Source: Nocardioides albertanoniae
GTDB lineage: Bacteria > Actinomycetota > Actinomycetes > Propionibacteriales > Nocardioidaceae
Length of the DNA: 64,000 nt
Direction of reading: 5' to 3'
Assembly (NCBI RefSeq): GCF_006716315.1
Contig: NZ_VFOV01000001.1
Coordinates: 4,604,501 to 4,668,500, forward strand
Shown here: piece by piece, positions 17,139-26,083 of the stretch
Layout: every line of letters begins with the position of its first letter
Position numbering within the stretch: position 1 is the stretch's first letter
The notes under the pieces: generated by a model
Seen by the model: only the letters and a program-made list of their open reading frames with translations
Told to the model about the DNA's origin: nothing
Database searches by the model: none
Position numbers and translations under genes: made by a program

Positions 17139-17309
17139 TCAGCGGGTCTCGCGGTGCGCGGTGTGCTTGCGGCAACGCGGGCAGTACTTGTTGAGCTCGA
17201 TGCGGTCGGGGTCGTTCCGACGGTTCTTCTTCGAGATGTAGTTCCGCTCCTTGCACTCGGTGCAAGCGAGGGTGATCTTCGGGCGAACGTCGCTGCTCTT
17301 GCTGGCCAC
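17139..17309 (-). CDS. rpmG: 50S ribosomal protein L33 (zinc-ribbon form)
   Basis: A 56-residue protein starting at GTG 17309 ([18 protein letters not shown]) and ending HTAHRETR. Cysteines at 16, 19, 43 and 46 form two CxxC pairs, so this is the zinc-binding C+ form. L33 is a small 50S protein near the E site. It is directly downstream of tRNA-Thr and tRNA-Met and upstream of the MaoC pair, as in mycobacteria and streptomycetes. Confidence 0.95.
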   Translation of the reverse strand: MASKSSDVRPKITLACTECKERNYISKKNRRNDPDRIELNKYCPRCRKHTAHRETR

Positions 17310-17355
17310 GGGAGAATCCTTACGGTGCTGATCGAGGTGATGCGGTCTTTGGCGG

Positions 17356-17429
17356 TAGCGGGGGCGGGGATCGAACCCGCGACCTCACGATTATGAGTCG
17401 TGCGCTCTAACCGCCTGAGCTACCCCGCC
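17356..17429 (-). tRNA. metT: tRNA-Met (anticodon CAT)
   Basis: The 74-base minus-strand sequence has acceptor GGCGGGG/CCCCGCT with discriminator A, anticodon stem-loop CACGA-CTCATAA-TCGTG, and T-arm GCGGG-TTCGATC-CCCGC. The canonical first base pair region and context favour elongator tRNA-Met. It precedes rpmG. Confidence 0.96.
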
Positions 17430-17479
17430 TCAACAGGAATCAGGCCCGCAGTATTCCTACTGCGGGTCCCGAACTCCAG

Positions 17480-17552
17480 AGCCCCTTTACGGAATCGAAC
17501 CGTAGACCTTCTCCTTACCATGGAGACGCTCTGCCGACTGAGCTAAAGGGGC
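17480..17552 (-). tRNA. thrT: tRNA-Thr (anticodon GGT)
   Basis: The 73-base minus-strand sequence has acceptor GCCCCTT/AAGGGGC with discriminator T, anticodon stem-loop TCTCC-ATGGTAA-GGAGA and T-arm TACGG-TTCGATT-CCGTA. It is transcribed toward tRNA-Met and rpmG. Confidence 0.96.
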
Positions 17553-17568
17553 GTTGCGTGAGAGAACG

Positions 17569-18978
<1,410 letters not shown>

Positions 18979-18985
18979 GGCACCA

Positions 18986-18991
18986 ACGTTA
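18986..18991 (-). promoter_or_regulatory. -10 box TAACGT of the amidase gene
   Basis: TAACGT on the minus strand, then seven bases, then ATG at 18978. Confidence 0.45.
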
Positions 18992-19005
18992 AGGCGTGGG
19001 AAGGC

Positions 19006-19683
19006 TCAGAGGAGGAGGTGTGCCACCAGTGGGAGCAGAAGGCACGTCACGACCGCGGTGAGCCCCATCGCCAGCCCCGAGAAGGCGCCCTCGACACGGC
19101 CCTCCTCGAGCATCCGAGCGGTGCCGACGCCATGGGAGACCGCACCGACGGCGACGCCGCGCGCCCGCGGGTCACGCACACCGAGGAGCGTCAGCAGCCG
19201 CGGCCCGAGCATCGCGCCGACGATGCCGATCACGATCGCGAAGCACGCCGACAGCTCCGGGTAGCCACCCAGCCGGTCGGCGAGGGCGATCGTCACCGGC
19301 GCCGTGACCGCCTTGGTCGCCATCGTGCGCTCCAGCGCGTCGCTGCCGCCGAGCCAGCGCACCAGCAGGATGCCGCTGACCATCGAGACGACCGCGCCCG
19401 CTCCGAGCGCGACCAGCACCGGTACGACCATGCCCTTCAGCCGCGCGGTCTGGTGGTAGAGCGGGATCGCCAGCGCGACCGTCGCCGGACCGAGCAGGAA
19501 GCTGATCAGCGTGGTGGCGTCGGCATAGTCGTCGTACGCCGTGCCGCTGGCCGCCAGCAGGACACCGATGATCGCGATCGCGATCGCCACCGGTTGCGCC
19601 AGCGAGGATCCGGTGCGTTTGCGGATCCATCGCCCGAGCTCGTAGGCGGCGACCGTCACGAACAGCCACAGGATGAGGGTCAT
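19006..19683 (-). CDS. LrgB/CidB family membrane protein
   Basis: The 225-residue protein has several transmembrane helices and the family signatures TLISFLLGPATVALAIPLY, MATKAVTAPV and AVGAVSHGVGTARM. LrgB/CidB proteins work with LrgA/CidA holin-like partners in control of murein hydrolase release, or as pyruvate or glycolate carriers. The ATG at 19683 overlaps the stop of the LrgA-like gene (ATGA). A frame extending upstream to 19755 is only an overlap shadow. Confidence 0.85.
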   Translation of the reverse strand: MTLILWLFVTVAAYELGRWIRKRTGSSLAQPVAIAIAIIGVLLAASGTAYDDYADATTLISFLLGPATVALAIPLYHQTARLKGMVVPVLVALGAGAVVSMVSGILLVRWLGGSDALERTMATKAVTAPVTIALADRLGGYPELSACFAIVIGIVGAMLGPRLLTLLGVRDPRARGVAVGAVSHGVGTARMLEEGRVEGAFSGLAMGLTAVVTCLLLPLVAHLLL

Positions 19684-20066
19684 TCGATCTCCTCCCCCGG
19701 CGCGCCCTCGGAGCCGACACCGGGCAGATGGCGCAGCGCGAGGGTGAGCACCCACCCGACCGTCGCCAGCCCGAGGAGCCAGGACCCGAGCAGCGCGACC
19801 ACGATCGGCAGCGCCGCGTCGCGGATGATCGCGAAGTAGACGACCACGCCGACACCGGCCGGGATGAAGAAGAGCTGCAGGTGGGAGAGGAAGTAGTCGC
19901 CGACCTGGATGATCGGGTCATCCTCGCCGCCGCGTCGACGTACGACCAGCACGATGAAGAGCAGCAGCATGCCGACCACCGGCCCCGGCAGCGGGATCCC
20001 GGTGACGTCGACGATCGCCGTGCCGGCGAGCTGGCAGCCGAGCAGCCAGAGCAGACCTGTGATCAC
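19680..20066 (-). CDS. LrgA/CidA family holin-like protein
   Basis: The 128-residue protein has four hydrophobic helices with the family motifs CQLAGTAIVDVTGIPLPGPV and GMLLLFIVLV. It is a holin-like membrane protein; the partner LrgB-type gene overlaps its 3' end by four bases. The start is GTG at 20066, six bases after a TAACGT box. The 94-base gap to the ROK gene upstream holds nothing else recognisable. Confidence 0.83.
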   Translation of the reverse strand: MITGLLWLLGCQLAGTAIVDVTGIPLPGPVVGMLLLFIVLVVRRRGGEDDPIIQVGDYFLSHLQLFFIPAGVGVVVYFAIIRDAALPIVVALLGSWLLGLATVGWVLTLALRHLPGVGSEGAPGEEIE

Positions 20067-20072
20067 CTGGCC

Positions 20073-20078
20073 ACGTTA
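20073..20078 (-). promoter_or_regulatory. -10 box TAACGT of the lrgAB-like operon
   Basis: TAACGT on the minus strand is followed by six bases and the GTG at 20066. Confidence 0.45.
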
Positions 20079-20160
20079 ACGATCCCGCAGGTCGGCGCCG
20101 TCGCAGCGCCGCACGAGGGCCCGCAGAACGTGAGCGCCCTCACCCGTGGCCGGTGGTCGG

Positions 20161-21096
20161 TCAGGTCTGCAGGACGTGCTCGATCGCGATCGCGGCGCAG
20201 CCCGCCAGCCCGGACGAGTCGCCGTGGAGCTGAGCCATGAAGGTGAGCTCACGCGTGGCGATCGGGTTGGCGCGCGCGTAGACGCTCTCGCGCACGCCCG
20301 CGGTGTAGAGGTCGAAGGCACCCGCCATGTCGCCCCCGATGACGATCACCTCGGGGTTGAGCAGGTTGACGGCCGTGGCCACCACCTCGCCGAGCTGGCG
20401 GCCACCCTCGCGCAGCAGCCCGCGCGCGACGGCGTCGCCGGCGAGCGCGGCGGCCACCAGGTCGCGTACGTGGCCGGCGGGTACGCCGGAGTCGGTGAGC
20501 CGCTGGGCCAGCGCCCAGCCGGAGGCGACCGTCTCCAGGCAGCCGGTCGAACCGCAGCGGCAGGGCCGGTCACCGGCCGCGTCGATACGGGTGTGGCCGA
20601 TCTCGCCGGCCGCCCCGAGCGCTCCGGTGATCACCTTGCCGTCGGCGATGATGCCCATGCCGAGGCCCGTCGAGGCCTTGACGACCAAGGCGTTGCGTAC
20701 GGGATGGTCGGCGTTGAACAGCTCCGAGCGCGCCAGCGCGTGCGCGTCGTGGGCGAGGATCAGCGGGGCGTCGGTCAGCGACTGGAAGTACACGGCCAGC
20801 TGTACGCCGTCCCAGCCGCCCATCGCCGGGGTGTCGATGCTCATACCGAGATCCGGGTTGACCACGCCGGGCAGGCTCATCCCGATGGCCAGCACCGGCA
20901 GGTCGACCGCGGTGACCATCTTCGTCAGCCGCTCGACCACCTCGGGCATCAGCGCCTCGGCGGAGATGCCGACCTCATGGTCGCGCGTGTCACCTGCCAG
21001 CTCGCGCCCCGCGAGGTCGAAGAGCGCTGCCTGGCTGCGGCTGCGACCGACGGCGACGGCGAGGACTACTCCGGGGTCGGGCTGCTCCACATTCAC
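20161..21096 (-). CDS. ROK family protein (sugar kinase-like)
   Basis: The 311-residue protein has the ROK signature GAAGEIGHTRID followed by the zinc-binding CRCGSTGCLETVAS, and the catalytic-aspartate region HDAHALARSE (more often NDAN). There is no N-terminal winged helix, so it is a kinase-type rather than repressor-type ROK protein, phosphorylating glucose, N-acetylmannosamine or another sugar. The start is GTG at 21096, seven bases after TAGACT. Substrate cannot be assigned from its neighbours. Confidence 0.82.
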   Translation of the reverse strand: MNVEQPDPGVVLAVAVGRSRSQAALFDLAGRELAGDTRDHEVGISAEALMPEVVERLTKMVTAVDLPVLAIGMSLPGVVNPDLGMSIDTPAMGGWDGVQLAVYFQSLTDAPLILAHDAHALARSELFNADHPVRNALVVKASTGLGMGIIADGKVITGALGAAGEIGHTRIDAAGDRPCRCGSTGCLETVASGWALAQRLTDSGVPAGHVRDLVAAALAGDAVARGLLREGGRQLGEVVATAVNLLNPEVIVIGGDMAGAFDLYTAGVRESVYARANPIATRELTFMAQLHGDSSGLAGCAAIAIEHVLQT

Positions 21097-21103
21097 GCGT
21101 ACG

Positions 21104-21109
21104 AGTCTA
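21104..21109 (-). promoter_or_regulatory. -10 box TAGACT of the ROK gene
   Basis: TAGACT on the minus strand, then seven bases, then GTG at 21096. Confidence 0.45.
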
Positions 21110-21155
21110 GGGCTCGAGCGTGGCTGGGCCGAGGGCTCGGGGGTCGGCCCGACGT

Positions 21156-21220
21156 GTCGAGTCGGCTCGTCCTGACCGAGATCTCCGTCGAGTCGGCTCG
21201 TTCTGACGAGCCGACTCGAC
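21156..21220. repeat. 31-bp-period repeat with hairpin, locus 1
   Basis: The unit GTCGAGTCGGCTCGTYCTGAC occurs at 21156-21176 and 21187-21207, exactly 31 bp apart. The second unit is followed by its own inverted arm, giving a perfect 14-bp stem (21187-21200 with 21207-21220) and a six-base loop. The family recurs at 59527-59654. The hairpin is eight bases past the pirin stop and could terminate that gene. Confidence 0.8.
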
Positions 21221-21228
21221 GCCCGTGT

Positions 21229-22257
21229 CTAGGAGCGGGAGCGGAGGCGGGCGTTGGGGAGCGCGGGTGCCGGGATCGGACGTTGATGGTTGCCCTCGAC
21301 CACCCCGAAGCGGCCGTCGGCCACTTCCTGCGAGTCGTCGACGACCGCACCGCCGCGGGTGATCTGGTCCTGCCACTCCTCGCGGTAGGCGACGACCTCC
21401 TCGTGGGTGCGCCCCACGAAGTTCCACCACATGATGATCGACTCGCCGAACGGCGGCCCACCGAGGAGGAGCACCCGGGTCCAGGCGTCGTCGGCCTGGA
21501 GGACGAGCGTCTCGGCTCCCGGAGGCGCGTAGGCCAGCGAGTCCTTCGCCACCGTCGCCGAGGCCGGACCGGCCGCACCCACGCCCGTCATCTCCACGAC
21601 GCCGGTGTCCACCAGCACGCCGTGCTCGAAACGGTCGTCGACCGGGATCTCGAGACGCGCGCCGGGCTCGAGCAGGATCTCGGCGCCGAGGATCTCCGAG
21701 TGGGTCCGCACCGGTGAGGTGGCGCCCAGGAGCGACCCCAGGAAGACCCGCACGGTCGCACCGTCCTGCTCGATCGGCGTGGGCCGATGGTTCTGGAACG
21801 CCGGCTCGGCGTCGCGGAACTCGTCCGGGAGCGCGACCCACAGCTGGGCCCCGTGGAGAACGGTCGTGTCTGCGGTCGAGTTCTCCGAGTGGGAGATCCC
21901 CCGGCCGGACGTCATCAGGTTGACCTCACCCGGACGCACCATCGCGACCGTGCCGACCGAGTCGCGATGCTCGATCTCGCCGGTGAACAGCCACGAGACC
22001 GTCGCCAGCCCCGTGTGCGGGTGGGGAGGCACCTCCATCCCGCCCGAGACGACGACGTCGTCGGGACCGTAATGGTCCAAGAAGCACCACGCCCCGATCA
22101 GCGACCGCGCGCGGGCGGGCAGGGTGCGGCGTACGTTCATCGCCCGCGGGCCTCCCAGCGGGACGTCGCGCGGCGCGATGATCTGGATCTCGACGCCTTC
22201 CTCACCTGTGCCCCCGACACACTCGACCGGGGTGGGATGTGGGTCAAGGTTGGTCAT
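21229..22257 (-). CDS. pirin family protein
   Basis: The 342-residue bicupin has the pirin N-terminal metal motif PPHPHTGLATVSWLFTGEIEHRDS with histidines and glutamate that bind iron, then RGISHSENS. Pirins act as quercetinase-like dioxygenases or regulators; the role here is unknown. The ATG at 22257 is chosen because a TAGCGT box lies six bases upstream; TTG at 22263 would lie inside that spacer. Confidence 0.87.
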   Translation of the reverse strand: MTNLDPHPTPVECVGGTGEEGVEIQIIAPRDVPLGGPRAMNVRRTLPARARSLIGAWCFLDHYGPDDVVVSGGMEVPPHPHTGLATVSWLFTGEIEHRDSVGTVAMVRPGEVNLMTSGRGISHSENSTADTTVLHGAQLWVALPDEFRDAEPAFQNHRPTPIEQDGATVRVFLGSLLGATSPVRTHSEILGAEILLEPGARLEIPVDDRFEHGVLVDTGVVEMTGVGAAGPASATVAKDSLAYAPPGAETLVLQADDAWTRVLLLGGPPFGESIIMWWNFVGRTHEEVVAYREEWQDQITRGGAVVDDSQEVADGRFGVVEGNHQRPIPAPALPNARLRSRS

Positions 22258-22263
22258 GCCCAA

Positions 22264-22269
22264 ACGCTA
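22264..22269 (-). promoter_or_regulatory. -10 box TAGCGT of the pirin gene
   Basis: TAGCGT on the minus strand, six bases, then ATG at 22257. Confidence 0.42.
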
Positions 22270-22306
22270 CCCCCGGGCAGATGAGACCGCGCCGAAAACC
22301 CTGCCC

Positions 22307-22354
22307 GTACCTCGCCCCATACGTCGCCCCGTACGCCGCCTCATACGTTGCCCC
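22307..22354 (+). repeat. 4 x 12-bp imperfect tandem repeat
   Basis: Four consecutive 12-base units (GTACCTCGCCCC, ATACGTCGCCCC, GTACGCCGCCTC, ATACGTTGCCCC) run between the divergent pirin and glycosyltransferase genes. The last unit contains the proposed -10 box TACGTT. Confidence 0.7.
22344..22349 (+). promoter_or_regulatory. -10 box TACGTT before glycosyltransferase
   Basis: TACGTT lies eight bases before the ATG at 22358, within the last 12-bp tandem unit. Confidence 0.3.
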
Positions 22355-22357
22355 GCC

Positions 22358-23581
22358 ATGCCGGCGTCACATCGAGGTCGCCGTGGGGATACCTGGGTGC
22401 CCCACGATGTGGCCGTGCTCATCGCTCAGCTCGCGAACTTCGTCGGCCCCACCTCCGGTGGGATGAAGACGGCCCTGGAAGCTCTCGCCCGTGGCTACCT
22501 CGACGCCGGCCACGACCGTCTTCTCGTCGTGCCCGGCCCCTACGACGCGGTCACGTCGACCGAGCTCGGCGAGGTCGTTCAGCTGCGGGCCCCACGGGTC
22601 GGCGGCGGCTACCGGCTGATCATCGAGCCGTGGCGGGTGACCGACGTGCTCAGCCGCTTCAACCCGACCAGCCTCGAGGTCAGCGACAAGTTCACGATGC
22701 TGCCGGTCTCGCGCTGGGCCCGGCGCCAGGGCATCGGGACCGTGCTCTTCTCGCATGAGCGGCTCGACGAGTACATGCCCACCTACACCGGCATGGACAC
22801 CACCTCGAAGGTCTCCACCGCGCTCCTCAACCGGATGCTGGTGCGCTCCTTCGACCAGGTGCTGGTGACCTCCGACTACGCCCGCCACGAGTTCGAGCCG
22901 CTGGCCGCGACCGTCGGCTGCCCGATCGCGCAGGTGCCGCTCGGGGTCGATCTCGACTTCTTCCGGCCGTCGCTCGCCCACCGCGGCGACACCCTGAACC
23001 TCATCCATGTCGGGCGTCTCTCCCGCGAGAAGTCGCCCGACCTCGCTGTGGCCACCGCGGTCGAGCTGCATCGCAGGGGCTTCGACGTACGCATGGATGT
23101 CTACGGCGACGGGCCCCACCGCGCGGAGATCGAGGCGCTCGCTGGCGATGCGCCGGTCGTCTTCCACGGGCACGTCTCCGACCGGCAGCGGATCGCCCGC
23201 GCCCTGGCCGAGGCCGACGTCGCGCTCTCCGTCTGCCCCCGCGAGACGTTCGGGCTCGCCGTGCTGGAAGCCTTGGCCAGCGGTACGCCGGTGGTGACCG
23301 CCGATCGCGGCGGAGCCCGCGAGCTCGTCGACCGCCGGTGCGGAGCCTGGGGCGCGGCGCACCCCGCGGCGCTCGCCGACGCCGTCATCGATGTCGCCGA
23401 GCGGCCGGTGACGGCGACTCGCCAGGCGGCCCGCGAGCGGGCCGAGCAGTTCCCGTGGGCACGGACGATCGAGGAGATGCTCTCGCTCCACGAGAGCCTC
23501 GCCCGGGAGTCGGCGCCCACCTATGTGCTCGCACGTTCGCGGCAGCGCCAGGCGGCCCGACGGTCTCGGCGCTATGCCTGA
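22358..23581 (+). CDS. GT4 family glycosyltransferase (mannosyltransferase-like)
   Basis: A GT-B glycosyltransferase of about 407 residues. The N-terminal domain starts at VAVLIAQLANFVGPTSGGMK. The C-terminal nucleotide-sugar domain has LIHVGRLSREKSPDLAV, DVYGDGPHRAEIEAL and the E-x7-E-type motif CPRETFGLAVLEALASGTPVV. It resembles the MgtA/PimB-like enzymes that add mannose to lipids or polyphenolic acceptors. The N-terminus is uncertain: ATG 22358, GTG 22397 and GTG 22409 are possible, and a longer upstream frame over the pirin promoter is rejected. Confidence 0.85.
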   Translation: MPASHRGRRGDTWVPHDVAVLIAQLANFVGPTSGGMKTALEALARGYLDAGHDRLLVVPGPYDAVTSTELGEVVQLRAPRVGGGYRLIIEPWRVTDVLSRFNPTSLEVSDKFTMLPVSRWARRQGIGTVLFSHERLDEYMPTYTGMDTTSKVSTALLNRMLVRSFDQVLVTSDYARHEFEPLAATVGCPIAQVPLGVDLDFFRPSLAHRGDTLNLIHVGRLSREKSPDLAVATAVELHRRGFDVRMDVYGDGPHRAEIEALAGDAPVVFHGHVSDRQRIARALAEADVALSVCPRETFGLAVLEALASGTPVVTADRGGARELVDRRCGAWGAAHPAALADAVIDVAERPVTATRQAARERAEQFPWARTIEEMLSLHESLARESAPTYVLARSRQRQAARRSRRYA

Positions 23582-23671
23582 GCGATCACTACAGGCAACG
23601 GGATCTCCACAAGATTTCACGTTTCGCCCACACGTAGGCGGGTCGTTCCGGGCCTATGGTGGACGGGATTC

Positions 23672-23736
23672 GCCTGGGGACGCCGGCCGCCGCCGGCATG
23701 AACCACGAGACGTGGGGTCTCGTCGGCGACCCAGGC
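23672..23736 (+). ncRNA. three-way-junction structured leader candidate
   Basis: GCCTGGG (23672-23678) pairs with CCCAGGC (23730-23736) and encloses two perfect hairpins: GCCGGC/GCCGGC (23682-23697) and CGAGAC/GTCTCG (23706-23722). It lies 32 bases before the small gene at 23769 and downstream of the glycosyltransferase. It matches no riboswitch class I recognise; it could also serve as an attenuator or terminator. Confidence 0.4.
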
Positions 23737-23768
23737 TTTGATGCCGATGACCACTCGGGGGGGCCAGC

Positions 23769-24023
23769 ATGAGCGATTCGACGACCGCCGTCGAAGCCGT
23801 ACCAATGACCACGCTGCCGACGCAGCAGACTCACTTCGCCGACTCCTTCGGCGCGGTGTGCCGGGCCTACGGAGACGATCCGTCGACCTCCTACGACTAC
23901 CGCGACGTCACCTGCAGCGCCTGTCGCCATGCCGCGCCGTACATCAGCGCGCTCCCCGAGCACCTCAAGCCCCGATCGACGAGGCGGCGCTCGTGGCCGC
24001 GGTCGATGCAGGAGCACGACTAG
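23769..24023 (+). CDS. small Cys-containing protein, unknown function
   Basis: The 84-residue protein has three cysteines (in GAVCRAYGDD and VTCSACRHA), the latter a CxxC pair that could bind metal. No family is recognised. The first about 70 codons look protein-like, but the end (STRRRSWPRSMQEHD) is unusually basic. A +1 frameshift after EHLK would instead give PIDEAALVAAVDAGARLV, which looks more natural, so a sequencing error or mutation near 23970 is possible. It is preceded by a G-rich stretch and the structured leader. Confidence 0.45.
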   Translation: MSDSTTAVEAVPMTTLPTQQTHFADSFGAVCRAYGDDPSTSYDYRDVTCSACRHAAPYISALPEHLKPRSTRRRSWPRSMQEHD

Positions 24024-24030
24024 TCTTCAG

Positions 24031-24090
24031 CAGATCATTGCTGATCCGATGATTCCTCAGCGGATCATCTTCGACCGGATCATTTCCGTG
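24031..24090. repeat. 4 x 15-bp tandem repeat (CRGATCATT family), locus 1
   Basis: Units begin at 24031, 24046, 24061 and 24076 with a strict 15-bp period; each starts like CGGATCATT. Related units with the same period occur at 30517-30591. The array fills the gap between the small gene and the DMT transporter stop and covers the transporter's last codons. Confidence 0.7.
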
Positions 24091-24985
24091 CAGAGAGCTC
24101 GTCCGGGACGAATCCGGCCGCGCCCGGCTGCCCAGGGGTCCACCTCGCCGCCGAGCGTGACCGAGCGAGCCCGATGATCCCGACGACCAACAGCGCCCCG
24201 GCACACACCGCCACCCACAGCGTGGGAGCCGAGGCCCCGAAGACGATGACGGCCGCGGCGTAGGAGACGGTGGGGTTGGTGATCGTCATCGCCGCCATCG
24301 CCCAGGGCAGCGGTCCGGCGGCGAGCGCCGCCTGGGTGAGCACGATCCCCAGGCCGCAGGTGCACAGCAGGCCGTAGAACGCCGGCAGCGTGAGCAGCCC
24401 CAGGAAGCCGTCGGTGGCGGCGCGGTCGGCGGTGATCTTCAGCAGCACCGAGGTAGTCGCGAACGAGCATCCCGCCGCCACCGCAGTGGTCGCGGCCGCG
24501 ATCGGCGGCGGGAACCTGTGCGCCACCAGCAGGAGGGCGCAGATCACCACCGCCACGAACGCGGCGAAGAGCGCGACCCGACCGACGTCGGCATAGGTGC
24601 CTCCGCGATGGTCGTCGGTGACCAGGAGGATGACGCCGGCACAGATGGCCGCACCGCTGCCCCAGTCGGCCACCGTCGGCCAGTGTCGAGCGGCAACGGC
24701 CGCGAAGACGAGCGCGAAGAGCAGCTGCGTCGGCATCACCGACTGCACCACCGAGACCGACCCGAGATGGAGCGCCACCGCCTGCGTACCGAACCCGACG
24801 GCGTTGATCCCGGCACCGACCACCCACAGCGGGTTGCGCACCAGCGCGAGCATCAGCTGTTCGACGCCGGCTATCCCGCCGCTGCGCCCGGGGGCGCGGG
24901 TGCTGGCGCTCTGCTGCACCGCGGCGGAGAGGGAGAAGAGGACACACGCGCCGAGGGCCAGCCCGACGGCCGCAGCATGATCCAT
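24080..24985 (-). CDS. DMT superfamily (EamA-like) transporter
   Basis: The 301-residue protein has nine to ten hydrophobic helices with small-residue-rich packing (WGSGAAICAGVILLV, LWVAVCAGALLVVGIIGLA) as in EamA/multidrug-type DMT permeases. It probably exports a small metabolite. The ATG at 24985 is used; the start at 25022 in another frame is a shadow. Its C-terminal codons (ELSARK) lie in the 15-bp repeat array. No clear promoter box is seen in front of it. Confidence 0.75.
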   Translation of the reverse strand: MDHAAAVGLALGACVLFSLSAAVQQSASTRAPGRSGGIAGVEQLMLALVRNPLWVVGAGINAVGFGTQAVALHLGSVSVVQSVMPTQLLFALVFAAVAARHWPTVADWGSGAAICAGVILLVTDDHRGGTYADVGRVALFAAFVAVVICALLLVAHRFPPPIAAATTAVAAGCSFATTSVLLKITADRAATDGFLGLLTLPAFYGLLCTCGLGIVLTQAALAAGPLPWAMAAMTITNPTVSYAAAVIVFGASAPTLWVAVCAGALLVVGIIGLARSRSAARWTPGQPGAAGFVPDELSARK

Positions 24986-25280
24986 GACCGCAACGCTCGC
25001 CGTCGGGGGTGAACGCAGTCATGACGGCGCGCTCCGTTCACCAGTGCATTGGATGAAATTCAGTCGTACGGCGCATCTTCATATCCCCCTAACGGCATTA
25101 CCCATCGGTATGGAACGTTTACGTCTGCTTGGTAACCGATAGACCGTGTCGTTCTCTCCCTCTATCTGTTGGGATTCATAGCGTCAGTAACCGGCCTGGG
25201 ACGAGTCGACGCAACAAGCGCCGACGCACCGTGGTCGCTGATGTTGTTTCCATTCGGCCTGACCAACGAAAGGTATGAAA

Positions 25281-25826
25281 ATGAGCAAGAACACAGGGCT
25301 GCTCCGCCGCGCCGCGGCCGTCGCCGCCTTCTCGGGTGTCGCTCTCGCACTGACCACCGGCACCGCCACGGCCGCTCCGGCGACCGCCGAGGTGCCCACC
25401 GCTGCCTCCGTCTCGTCGGCAGACATCTCGCCCTCGACGCAGAAGGCGTGGGACGACTTCATCGCCGGCGGCGCCATCGCGGCCGGCGGCGCCTCCCAGA
25501 TGATCAGCGGCGCCTGGGTCGGCGCCCCGGGCCTCATCCTGGCCGGCGCCACCGGCCAGCCGCTGACCCCCGAGCAGATGATGGCCTGGCAGAACTGGGA
25601 CGAGGGCGGCCACAAGGTCGGCATGGGTGTCGCCATGGTCGTCGCCGGCGCCTACATCGGTGGCCCCGGCTACATCATCGACCAGATCGAGGGCGGCGCG
25701 AGCCCGGCCGACTTCTCGCCGGCCGAGCTGGAGAAGGTCTCGTTCCTGATCCCGCAGGACAGCCCGGCCCTGGACGGCATCCCCGCCGACCAGATCCCGA
25801 ACCCGATGACCCTCGGGTCCCTCTGA
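25281..25826 (+). CDS. secreted two-repeat glycine-rich protein A, unknown function
   Basis: The 181-residue protein has a signal peptide (MSKNTGLLRRAAAVAAFSGVA up to TATAAPA). The mature part contains two related repeats of about 40 residues: ISPSTQKAWDDFIAGG ... SGAWVGAPGLILAGATG and LTPEQMMAWQNWDEGG ... AGAYIGGPGYIIDQIEGG. Both are rich in Gly-x3-Gly and Ala-Gly steps, suggesting packed amphipathic helices. It is paralogous to the next gene. The ATG at 25281 is preferred over 25275 because GAAAGG (25268-25273) has normal spacing only to it. The 295-base upstream region is relatively AT-rich and holds the promoter. Confidence 0.7.
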   Translation: MSKNTGLLRRAAAVAAFSGVALALTTGTATAAPATAEVPTAASVSSADISPSTQKAWDDFIAGGAIAAGGASQMISGAWVGAPGLILAGATGQPLTPEQMMAWQNWDEGGHKVGMGVAMVVAGAYIGGPGYIIDQIEGGASPADFSPAELEKVSFLIPQDSPALDGIPADQIPNPMTLGSL

Positions 25827-25840
25827 TCCAGTCGGCCCGC

Positions 25841-25881
25841 GACGGTGCCGGTCGGCAGCTCCCTTCCCGACCGTCACCGTC
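25841..25881 (+). terminator. hairpin after secreted protein A
   Basis: GACGGTG and CGGTCGG (25841-25855) pair with CCGACCG and CACCGTC (25867-25881), interrupted by one C/T mismatch, around an 11-base loop. It starts 15 bases after the stop. Confidence 0.65.
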
Positions 25882-25930
25882 GACCGGACCACCAGGCCAG
25901 GTCACTGGTCTCGGCCTCGGATTCTTTTGG

Positions 25931-25960
25931 TTGACACCGAAACATCCGTGTCGCTAACGG
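25931..25960 (+). promoter_or_regulatory. promoter region of secreted protein B
   Basis: TTGACA (25931-25936) is followed after 18 bases by TAACGG (25955-25960). CTAACGG followed by a CCCAT box also occurs upstream of the paralogue (25090-25110 region), so the two genes may share control. Confidence 0.4.
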
Positions 25961-26083
25961 TTATCTCTTTTATTTCCCATATCGTCGCACTGCGTACGTG
26001 AACGTATCGACTTCATGCTTCGTCGATCCGGGGGCGCGTTCGCATGTGTTTGATCCAATTTAGTTTGATCGAAAGGTAGCAAG

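Noticed and set aside
23641..23768. A known riboswitch (c-di-AMP, SAM, cobalamin or glycine type) before the small gene
   Set aside because: The stems are convincing, but no consensus core of these classes was recognised. Reported only as a structured leader candidate.
24031..24090. A CRISPR array
   Set aside because: Units are only 15 bp with no variable spacers of regular length and no cas genes; it is a simple tandem repeat.
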